Positions 21,475 through 26,880 of a DNA stretch of 41,440 nt are shown here, piece by piece (the stretch's first letter is position 1; every line of letters starts with the position of its first letter). The notes under the pieces were generated by a model, which searched no databases, was not told the DNA's origin, and saw nothing but the letters and a program-made list of their open reading frames with translations. Source of the stretch: a virus; IMG/VR virus record IMGVR_UViG_3300025407_000008, positions 1 to 41,440 of that record. One strand, 5' to 3'. The translations under genes and the position numbers were made by a program.

Positions 21475-21872
21475 CAGTAGTATCCCTTTCTGTTTTCGTT
21501 GCGCAATGCCGCGCAAGCGTCGTTCTTCCAATGTAGCTTGATGTATAACAAGCCCCATCGTATTTGAGTTTGCCAATTAGTTTTGTAATCAGCACCCATT
21601 ACTTCATACTTCTCTGCCGGCCATGCTTGGGCTATGCCCAGCGCACCACCTTTGGAGTTGCGTGCCTTGTAATTCCAATGGCTCTCAGCCGTCCAAAGTT
21701 TATCCAGGCATATCCATTGCTCACGCGTAGCTCCTTGCTGATTATACAAGGCTCTGGCGTAGTGCTTAGGCGTCTCCAGATGGTCATGAACAGCCTCACA
21801 AGGGCAGAAGAAGCCAGCAAATATGCCGACTAGTATTAGGAAGCCAGCCCCGATTGTTCGTCGTCTGTAAAT
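21474..21872 (-). CDS. Exported lytic-transglycosylase-like protein with a non-standard start
   Basis: The domain YARALYNQQGATREQWICLD, then KLWTAESHWN (catalytic Glu), SKGGALGIAQAWP and TQIRWGLLYIK is the actinobacterial SLT-type transglycosylase fold, about 90 residues. The only standard start (TTG 21749) would cut off the first helix. The open frame continues upstream into a perfect signal peptide (MYRRRTIGAGFLILVGIFAG if ATT 21872 is the start, then a CPCEA cleavage region), and no ATG, GTG or TTG exists between the upstream in-frame stop (about 21947) and 21749. Start at ATT (132 residues) is my proposal; ATC 21854 is an alternative. It overlaps WhiB by 37 bases. Confidence 0.6.
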   Translation of the reverse strand: MYRRRTIGAGFLILVGIFAGFFCPCEAVHDHLETPKHYARALYNQQGATREQWICLDKLWTAESHWNYKARNSKGGALGIAQAWPAEKYEVMGADYKTNWQTQIRWGLLYIKLHWKNDACAALRNENRKGYY

Positions 21873-22282
21873 GTATTTTTTGTTCTTGAGAAATATGTAA
21901 CGTGTAATTGGTTCGGCCTTTCTCTCTTGGCGATATAGGTGGGGAGTATTCCCTCATCGTCCGCGGCTTTTCTTACAATAAATTCCCACTTGTTGGAGTC
22001 TTCCGGTATTAGTCCTACTGCCTTGCGCCTTTCAAAGGGTAGAGATGCGGCATAAATGCCATGATCTATGGTAGCTGCGTCTTCCATAGCGTATTCTATA
22101 CATGAATTATCCGCAAATAGTGGGCAACGCTGGCATGTACGCATAGCAAATATCGCTTTATCTATAAACTTGCGACGATCTGCTGGGCTATGCGTGCGTA
22201 GGCTAGTTGCGTCAGGGAACCATAGCTCCGGATCTATACCTGGCTCCGCGCATGCGGGGCTTGCTCCTGGCTTAATACTCAT
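21836..22282 (-). CDS. WhiB-like Fe-S transcription regulator
   Basis: A 148-residue protein with the WhiB layout: Cys11 and DPELWFPD, then Cys50, Cys53 and Cys61, and GIYAASLPFERR followed by a basic, disordered tail. Two marks differ from host WhiB proteins: the last cysteines are spaced C-x2-C-x7-C instead of C-x2-C-x5-C, and the turn is GIYAA instead of GVWGG. WhiB proteins bind a 4Fe-4S cluster and region 4 of the primary sigma factor. A phage version may compete for host sigma and shut down or redirect host transcription. AGAAGGAAG lies before the ATG. This is the best host marker in the window. Confidence 0.85.
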   Translation of the reverse strand: MSIKPGASPACAEPGIDPELWFPDATSLRTHSPADRRKFIDKAIFAMRTCQRCPLFADNSCIEYAMEDAATIDHGIYAASLPFERRKAVGLIPEDSNKWEFIVRKAADDEGILPTYIAKRERPNQLHVTYFSRTKNTFTDDEQSGLAS

Positions 22283-22382
22283 TATCTTCCTTCTTTTCTA
22301 ACATGTAGACAAGTGAAAGGGCCATTAGCCCACCAAATACACACATACCTAGAACTACTAGTGCCAAATGTATAGTACTCAC
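22272..22382 (-). CDS. Tiny single-pass membrane protein
   Basis: A 36-residue protein starting GTG 22382, with one hydrophobic helix (LALVVLGMCVFGGLMALSLV) and a charged tail KKEDNEY. It overlaps the previous stop by 4 bases and the WhiB start by 11. The size and layout fit small phage inner-membrane effectors such as superinfection or secretion inhibitors, but no family is known to me. Confidence 0.55.
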   Translation of the reverse strand: MSTIHLALVVLGMCVFGGLMALSLVYMLEKKEDNEY

Positions 22383-22567
22383 TCTCTGTCATCCATCTCA
22401 ATATTTGAGACAACAGCAAGGCGCAAAGTACGTCCCCCGCCTAGGTCCTTATCTTGATTTACGTCTTTCAGGGCTTGCTCGTATCCGGCTTGCCATGCTA
22501 TCCGAATAGCCTCGTGAAGCGCGTCAGTAGCTCGCTCTCCTAGTTTTTCTGTCAGTGTCTGTGTCAT
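22379..22567 (-). CDS. Small helical hypothetical protein
   Basis: A 62-residue protein (MTQTLTEKLGERATDALHEA, then IRIAWQAGYEQALKDV). The ATG at 22567 overlaps the stop of the upstream gene and has AGAGAAGG before it. One amphipathic helix of about 30 residues is likely, with a Gly-rich turn and a beta end. Similar short proteins with AGYEQAL segments occur in phage early regions. Role unknown. Confidence 0.6.
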   Translation of the reverse strand: MTQTLTEKLGERATDALHEAIRIAWQAGYEQALKDVNQDKDLGGGRTLRLAVVSNIEMDDRE

Positions 22568-22689
22568 GCTTCTGCCTTCTCTCTGTAGTCCATCATGTAG
22601 CCTTGCTTTCCACACGTAGCGCATAGGTCGCTAAGGTTTCCGTCTTGCCTTGTTTCGCACCAATTACAGCGCGTTAGATAATCGTTCAT
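22564..22689 (-). CDS. Very small zinc-ribbon protein
   Basis: A 41-residue protein with CNWC (8-11) and CATC (23-26), a minimal zinc ribbon. It is coupled to both neighbours by ATGA overlaps. Proteins of this size and shape are frequent in phage early regions and may bind RNA polymerase or nucleic acid; there is no specific evidence here. Confidence 0.6.
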   Translation of the reverse strand: MNDYLTRCNWCETRQDGNLSDLCATCGKQGYMMDYREKAEA

Positions 22690-22832
22690 TGGTCTATTCC
22701 TTCCTTGTTAGCGTTAATTGGTAACGGGGTACAATTGCCAAAACAATCTTCGCAATCTTCTCCCTCATCTTCTACTAGATTTTCACACCCGCATTGCGAG
22801 TAGCAGTTACAAATAAACATTTCTTCTTCCAT
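22686..22832 (-). CDS. Small Cys-rich acidic protein
   Basis: A 48-residue protein with eight cysteines (CNCYSQCGCENLV, CEDCFGNC) and many Glu/Asp, likely to bind two zinc ions or an Fe-S cluster. The start is ATG 22832 with AGGA upstream; the frame is open further to a TTG at 22889 whose extra codons look non-coding. The stop overlaps the next ATG. Function unknown. Confidence 0.6.
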   Translation of the reverse strand: MEEEMFICNCYSQCGCENLVEDEGEDCEDCFGNCTPLPINANKEGIDQ

Positions 22833-22895
22833 TTTCCTGCTCTTTCTGTTTAATAGCTCCGCCGATGCGGGGCTTGCTTGGTTGAACAATAGGCA

Positions 22896-22928
22896 AAGGC
22901 GCGAGGTAAGTCAAGCACCCCGCGCCTT
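22896..22928 (-). other. Stem-loop between small early genes
   Basis: AAGGCGCG (22896-22903) pairs with CGCGCCTT (22921-22928). It lies in the 107-base gap after the gene ending at 22940. There is no long T run on the - strand, so it may slow or process the transcript rather than end it. Nothing else is seen in the gap. Confidence 0.45.
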
Positions 22929-22939
22929 GCTCGTGTCGG

Positions 22940-23065
22940 TTATTTATTTTCCTTGTGGTAAGCGTTTAATAAATCTCGGATGTCAGATAGTTTGTCCTCG
23001 TCTGAGTGTTTGCTTGGGTCGCCGTCTAAATACATTTCCAGCAAACCAAAAAAATCTATGCTCAT
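22940..23065 (-). CDS. Very small acidic protein
   Basis: A 41-residue protein (MSIDFFGLLEMYLDGDPSKH at the start), acidic and probably helical. Its ATG overlaps the stop of the gene before it (ATGA). Not recognised; support comes from the tight coupling and normal codon use. Confidence 0.55.
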   Translation of the reverse strand: MSIDFFGLLEMYLDGDPSKHSDEDKLSDIRDLLNAYHKENK

Positions 23066-23277
23066 TGCCCTGCCCCTTCTGTTTTGTTAGTGTTGTATAG
23101 CCAATCAAAGTCCACCCCATTGGTGAGCCTGTCTATCTCTCTGTTCGCGTGGATAAAGCGGGCTAAGTTTTCTACTGCTTCATCCTGTTTTTCCTTGTCG
23201 GGAATTTGTTCATAAAATAATTTCTCACACAAAGCCGCTTTGGCTTTCCAATAAGCAAGGCGTCCTTCTTGGCTCAT
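23062..23277 (-). CDS. Small hypothetical protein
   Basis: A 71-residue helical protein (GRLAYWKAKAALCEKLFYEQ, then AVENLARFIHANREIDRLTN). It is coupled by a 1-base TAATG overlap to the gene upstream and by ATGA to the gene downstream. Reported homologues are not known to me. A charged, helical, early-expressed protein of this size is probably a host-interaction factor. Confidence 0.6.
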   Translation of the reverse strand: MSQEGRLAYWKAKAALCEKLFYEQIPDKEKQDEAVENLARFIHANREIDRLTNGVDFDWLYNTNKTEGAGQ

Positions 23278-23573
23278 TATGCGCCCACAATTTCAGCTTT
23301 GGATGCTAAAACATCGCGAGCAATCAAGATGAAAGGCTCAATGCCCCAGCAGAGCAAAGCCTGCCGAGCCATCCAATGGCGCGGGGTGTCTTTGTCGCCG
23401 ATTATGTTCGCCATTTCTTCCTCGTAGTCTGTTTTGATTAACTCCGCGAGAGCGTAAGCCTCGCGATTATCTGCCCAAGACATAAGCCGATTGTAAGTTT
23501 TCTGATCGTTCATCGCGATCAGTAGGTAATCATCCGCGAATTGTTGTGCGGGTGTGGTTGTCATTGTTTCCAT
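23277..23573 (-). CDS. Hypothetical early protein
   Basis: A 98-residue protein (TPAQQFADDYLLIAMNDQKT, HWMARQALLCWGIEPFILIA). The ATG at 23573 has GGAAGGA 6 bases upstream and is preferred to ATG 23588. It looks fully helical and amphipathic. Not recognised as a named family. It is followed by a chain of coupled small genes. Confidence 0.6.
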   Translation of the reverse strand: METMTTTPAQQFADDYLLIAMNDQKTYNRLMSWADNREAYALAELIKTDYEEEMANIIGDKDTPRHWMARQALLCWGIEPFILIARDVLASKAEIVGA

Positions 23574-23610
23574 TTGTATTCCTTCCATATGTTCAGACGA
23601 GGCTCGTCAG

Positions 23611-23648
23611 TTGGCGCGATACGCCAAGACGGGGCAGGGTTGCCCCGT
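23611..23648 (-). other. Tandem stem-loops in the early unit
   Basis: TTGGCG (23611-23616) pairs with CGCCAA (23622-23627), and ACGGGGCA (23629-23636) with TGCCCCGT (23641-23648). They lie between the genes ending at 23655 and starting at 23573 on the - strand. Neither is followed by a clear T run there, so they may be processing or attenuation sites rather than full terminators. Confidence 0.5.
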
Positions 23649-23654
23649 TTCGCC

Positions 23655-23759
23655 TTAGTTACAATCAGGGCAGGATAGAATCCTATCTTGTCCACTAATG
23701 TGGGCTTTAATGAATCCCCCGCGACATGTTTGGCAGTTTGGACTTTCTTTGCTTGCCAT
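23655..23759 (-). CDS. Tiny zinc-ribbon protein
   Basis: A 34-residue protein with CQTC (9-12) and CPDC (30-33), so a complete minimal zinc ribbon. The start overlaps the preceding stop as TAATG. The Gly-rich loop and KAHISGQDRILSC strand fit the fold. Function unknown; the unit holds several such mini zinc proteins. Confidence 0.6.
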   Translation of the reverse strand: MASKESPNCQTCRGGFIKAHISGQDRILSCPDCN

Positions 23760-23911
23760 TAGTTCCCCTTTCCGAATTCGCAGACGATCAGAGAGTGAAA
23801 ACACCAATGGTTGCCCATCCAATTAACATGATCTACAAGCCACAACAAGCCCACAACCCCCGCCACAATGGCGAGGGTGAGGGCAATTTTTCCGCGTTTT
23901 GTTAGGCGCAT
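23759..23911 (-). CDS. Small membrane protein
   Basis: A 50-residue protein with a basic start (MRLTKRGK), one membrane helix (IALTLAIVAGVVGLLWLV) and a short outer tail with His, Trp and two Cys. A signal-anchor topology with the tail outside is likely. It overlaps both neighbours by one base (TAATG). Similar single-pass proteins are common at the start of actinophage early units; the role is unknown. Confidence 0.6.
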   Translation of the reverse strand: MRLTKRGKIALTLAIVAGVVGLLWLVDHVNWMGNHWCFHSLIVCEFGKGN

Positions 23912-24090
23912 TATTCCGCCACCTTGTCTATGTCAGAGCCGAGAAATTCGGTTGTGTAATCCGCGTCTTCTCCTTCTGCGGTTGTTGGTTCTTCAATCTG
24001 CGCGATTGTGTCGTGTTGGAGTTGTCCAAGTTCTTCTTCGGTCAATTCGCGTGAAGCATTAAAGCCAATCGTGAGTGTGTATTTAGGCAT
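23911..24090 (-). CDS. First gene of the early - strand unit, acidic protein
   Basis: A 59-residue acidic protein (MPKYTLTIGFNASRELTEEE at the start), probably a short beta hairpin and a helix followed by a disordered acidic tail. AAGGAAAC lies 8 bases before the ATG. As the first gene after the divergent control region it is probably expressed earliest. The acidic composition could mimic DNA, as some early phage inhibitors do, but this is speculation. Confidence 0.6.
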   Translation of the reverse strand: MPKYTLTIGFNASRELTEEELGQLQHDTIAQIEEPTTAEGEDADYTTEFLGSDIDKVAE

Positions 24091-24660
24091 TTTTAGTTTC
24101 CTTCCAAGGTGTGGGAGTTTCCCACTAGGAAAATCATCCCACCTTTTGGGCAGAAGTCAAACAGTTCAACACGCTCAAACCGGTTACCAGGTTTTAAGGC
24201 TACCAAGCTGAAAATTGGGGTTTGGGTGAGCCTTTGGGCTGCCCCTGCCCCTTCCTCAATGGGTCAAATGTCTGCCCTTGGGTGTCATGTTGTGAGGGTC
24301 AACGCCTTTATTTGTCTTGGGTTGTGGGTCGGTTGTGAGGCAAGTTTTGGATGGTTGAGGGCGGTTATGGGTGGTTTCTATAGTCTCCCCACATTAACCT
24401 AATAACACCCACAAAGCCCCACTTTGCCCCCTTAACCATCTTTTAACGGCTCAACAAGGACGGCAAACAATCCGATTTGACCCGTAATCGTAGCCGTCTA
24501 ATCGTGGATTGTCGGGCTTGCCCGCCTTGTCGCACAAATCCCAAACCCGTTTCGTGGGTTGTTCAACCCGAGGGTTTTTAACGTGGGCGGTGTGGTACTG
24601 GTACTATCCACCCAAATATTTTTTCTAAATATAGGGCCGTGTGACGAAAATCTTTTTTAC
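24091..24660. other. Non-coding control region with strand-composition flip and inverted repeats
   Basis: No frame here looks coding. The + strand is strongly G/T-rich up to about 24376 and A/C-rich from about 24386. GATGGTTGAGGG (24350-24361) faces CCCTTAACCATC (24429-24440), 11 of 12 paired. Other hairpins are GTGGGA/TCCCAC (24111-24125), CGGGC/GCCCG (24513-24524) and AAACCC-GGGTT-AACCC-GGGTTTTT (24543-24579), whose arms can pair in two ways. Composition switch and dyads fit a replication origin; the divergent promoter of the - strand unit should also lie here. Confidence 0.45.
24639..24654 (+). promoter_or_regulatory. Degenerate copy of the Crp-type site
   Basis: GTGTGACGAAAAT repeats the left half and spacer of the perfect site at 24691-24708 but lacks the right half (TCTTT in place of TCACA). 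The copies start 52 bp apart, about five helical turns. Confidence 0.4.
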
Positions 24661-24690
24661 AAAGTAGGCGTAAAATACTGACTTTAAAGA

Positions 24691-24708
24691 GTGTGACGAA
24701 CATCACAC
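24691..24708. promoter_or_regulatory. Perfect TGTGA-N6-TCACA operator (Crp/GlxR type)
   Basis: GTGTGA CGAACA TCACAC is an 18-bp palindrome that matches the consensus bound by cAMP-dependent Crp/GlxR regulators of Actinobacteria. It lies about 40-60 bases before the AT-rich stretch (24743-24770) that probably holds the late promoter. Binding is inferred from the motif. Confidence 0.5.
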
Positions 24709-24716
24709 ACTCATAT

Positions 24717-24741
24717 GCGGGATAAAACGACTTTATCCCGC
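24717..24741. other. 10-bp stem hairpin
   Basis: GCGGGATAAA (24717-24726) pairs perfectly with TTTATCCCGC (24732-24741) around ACGAC. No T run follows, so it is not a standard terminator. It could be a protein-binding dyad or a packaging-site element. Confidence 0.7.
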
Positions 24742-24742
24742 C

Positions 24743-24770
24743 TTAGTATATATAGGGATATAAATAATCT
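24743..24770 (+). promoter_or_regulatory. AT-rich stretch, probable late promoter
   Basis: TAGTAT (24744-24749) and TAATCT (24765-24770) both fit the TANNNT -10 pattern. No convincing -35 hexamer is present, which is compatible with a promoter that depends on an activator at 24691 or on the phage sigma-like factor. Everything from terminase onwards lies downstream. Confidence 0.4.
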
Positions 24771-24775
24771 ACACA

Positions 24776-24944
24776 GGTAACGTTCGGCTCACGGCAGGGT
24801 GAGCCTCAAGCGAACAATGCCGGTGAGACGAACTACGGTTTACCCAATGGCAGCCTCTACGGGCTGCCTTTAACCCATAGGGTTAGGCGCTGAAGGCGCC
24901 CCCTAAAGATAACCCAAGTGTTGCCCATAGGCAACGCTTCGCGG
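24776..24944 (+). ncRNA. Structured 5' leader of the terminase transcript with alternative folds
   Basis: Fold A is a long hairpin: GGTAA (24776-24780) with TTACC (24840-24844) outside, then GTTCGgCTCACGGCA (24782-24796) with TGCCgGTGAGaCGAAC (24818-24833). Fold B uses a second copy of the 3' arm in the loop: GGCTCAC (24786-24792) with GTGAGCC (24799-24805) and GTTCG with CGAAC (24811-24815). The folds exclude each other. Further hairpins are 24849-24868, 24871-24885 (its GGGTTA can instead pair with TAACCC at 24910-24915), 24886-24900 and 24920-24935. The ribosome site GGAG (24947-24950) follows. It could be a cis-regulatory RNA or a packaging site. Confidence 0.5.
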
Positions 24945-24960
24945 TAGGAGAAATAGGTTT

Positions 24961-26880
24961 ATGAGTAAACCAAAGTCTAATTCATACAAATTAGCCCCAG
25001 AGGCTAGCCTTTCGGCTCCAGAGGCAAAGAAGCGCCTTGTCGCGCTGATTGCCGATGGAGTGACTGTTGAGGATGCTTGCCGCGCAGTCGGCAAGTCTAT
25101 CAAGTCTTATGAGTACTATCGCTCTAGCGACCCACAGTTTAAAGAAGCTATTGATCTGTCTAGGGTCATTCAAAAGCGTAAAGGCGTCGTGGCTGATGAA
25201 GACGCCGAAATCTCGTTTGAGGATTTCCGTGCCAAGTATTTAATGAGCAAGACCTTCCCCCATCAACGCAACATTACCTCGTTGCTAGAAGAAGGGGAGC
25301 CTGCTTGGCTCCACGGCAACATGACCTACGAAAAGGGATTTCCTAATTACGTCTTGGTCAATATGCCGCCCGAGCACGCCAAGAGCATGACAGTCTCCAT
25401 TGACTACGTAACCTATCGGATTGTCACCAATCCCAATGTTCGTATCAAGCTCGTTTCAAAGACTCAGGCAATGGCTAAAGAATTTCTTTACGCCATCAAG
25501 CAAAGACTCACATCACCTCAATGGGCAGAACTTCAAAGGCGCTACGCGCCAGTAGAAGGCTTTAAGGCTACCGCTGAGAAGTGGACAGCCGACACGATCT
25601 ACCTAGAACGTGAATCAGGTGAAAAAGATCCTACCGTTCAAGCCCTTGGTATCGGTGGACAGATTTACGGCGCACGTGCCGATCTTATTATTTTGGATGA
25701 CTGCGTCACCCTTGCCAACGCTGGTGAGTATGAAAAGCAGATCCGCTGGATTCAACAGGAAGTACTGACTCGTGTCGGTCCTACTGGAAAGATTCTCGTT
25801 GTCGGTACTCGCGTAGATCCAATGGATCTTTACCGCGAAATGCGCAACCCTGAGCGTTACCCAGACAACGTCAGCCCTTGGACATACTTGGCTATGCCAG
25901 CAGTCTTAGAATTTAAAGATGATCCAAAAGACTGGATTACCCTCTGGCCTAAGTCAGATCGTCCTTGGGATACTGATACTACCCCAGCAGATAACGATGG
26001 ACTTTACCCGCGCTGGAATGGATCGCATCTTCGCCGCCGTCGCGGATTGATTGACCCAAAGACGTGGGCGATGGTTTATCAGCAGCAAGATGTTGAGTCT
26101 ACTGCCATCTTCTCACCTGAGTGTGTACGCGGTTCTGTCAGCGGTATGCGTGCTATTGGTCCTCTGATTCCTGGTGCGCCAGGTCATCCTGATAATCTCA
26201 ATAGCCAATACATAGTCGCTGCTATGGATCCAGCCATGTCCGGTGACACCTTCTCTGTCATTATCTCAGGAGATAGAACCACAGGCAAGCGTTACTTGCT
26301 AGAGGCATCACGGATGCCAGCACCTACGCCTCAACAGATTCGCGACCTAATCTTTAGTTGGACTGAGAAGTACAATCCAAAGGTCTGGGTTATTGAGAAG
26401 AATGCTTTCCAGCTATTCTTAACTCAAGACGAAAAGATCAACTCATTTTTAGCAACACGCGGCATTCGCCTCGTGCAGCATTACACAGGCGCCAACAAAA
26501 TGGATCTTGAATTTGGCGTAGCCTCTATGGCACCACTATTCGGCTCGTGCGACAACCAGGGCAAATACATGAAGAATAACCTTCTGGAATTGCCACGGGC
26601 CGACAACGAACATATCAAAGCACTGATTGAGCAATTGATTACTTGGTCAGCAGGAACGAAGAATAAGCAAGATGGTCCAATGGCCCTCTGGTTTGCTGAG
26701 ACACAGATGCGTGACTACATCAATCAGGCTGGTGCATATGGTGGATCGTTTGTAAAGAATCCATATGCTACTCGCCATCAGTTGGCTTCACGCAGAGTAG
26801 TAAACCTAGAAGAATACTCACAACTTCAAGAAAAGTTAGCAAGCAACGGGGGATACCTAAGTGGCAATAGAAATTGGTGA
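24961..26880 (+). CDS. Terminase large subunit with N-terminal helix-turn-helix
   Basis: A 639-residue packaging motor. After about 15 residues comes a small-terminase-like helix-turn-helix (LVALIADGVTVEDACRAVGK, then SIKSYEYYRSSDPQF). The ATPase follows: a Walker-A-like PPEHAKS (136-142), Walker B DLIILDD (241-247) and a coupling TR at 283-284 (VGTRVD). The RNase-H-like nuclease begins at AAMDPAMSGDT (Asp423). No separate small subunit was found, so the fused domain may recognise DNA. The start is ATG 24961 with GGAG upstream. It overlaps the portal gene by 20 bases. Confidence 0.9.
   Translation: MSKPKSNSYKLAPEASLSAPEAKKRLVALIADGVTVEDACRAVGKSIKSYEYYRSSDPQFKEAIDLSRVIQKRKGVVADEDAEISFEDFRAKYLMSKTFPHQRNITSLLEEGEPAWLHGNMTYEKGFPNYVLVNMPPEHAKSMTVSIDYVTYRIVTNPNVRIKLVSKTQAMAKEFLYAIKQRLTSPQWAELQRRYAPVEGFKATAEKWTADTIYLERESGEKDPTVQALGIGGQIYGARADLIILDDCVTLANAGEYEKQIRWIQQEVLTRVGPTGKILVVGTRVDPMDLYREMRNPERYPDNVSPWTYLAMPAVLEFKDDPKDWITLWPKSDRPWDTDTTPADNDGLYPRWNGSHLRRRRGLIDPKTWAMVYQQQDVESTAIFSPECVRGSVSGMRAIGPLIPGAPGHPDNLNSQYIVAAMDPAMSGDTFSVIISGDRTTGKRYLLEASRMPAPTPQQIRDLIFSWTEKYNPKVWVIEKNAFQLFLTQDEKINSFLATRGIRLVQHYTGANKMDLEFGVASMAPLFGSCDNQGKYMKNNLLELPRADNEHIKALIEQLITWSAGTKNKQDGPMALWFAETQMRDYINQAGAYGGSFVKNPYATRHQLASRRVVNLEEYSQLQEKLASNGGYLSGNRNW

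Noticed and set aside
21564-21833. 89-codon + strand frame opposite the transglycosylase gene
   Set aside because: The opposite strand encodes a clear SLT domain; this frame has no recognisable protein features.
22850-22882. Shared GC-rich motif (AAGCCCCGCAT...CGGAGC) here and at 22245-22268 as a mobile repeat
   Set aside because: The match is short and imperfect, one copy lies in WhiB coding sequence, and there are only two copies.
24109-24402. 97-codon + strand frame in the control region
   Set aside because: Composition (Trp, Cys, Pro, Ser mixture) follows the G/T-rich strand, there is no ribosome site, and inverted repeats lie within it.
24776-24844. A tRNA or tmRNA gene in the terminase leader
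   Set aside because: There is no acceptor stem with a T-arm GTTC-type loop and anticodon arm in the right order; the pairing pattern is a long hairpin.
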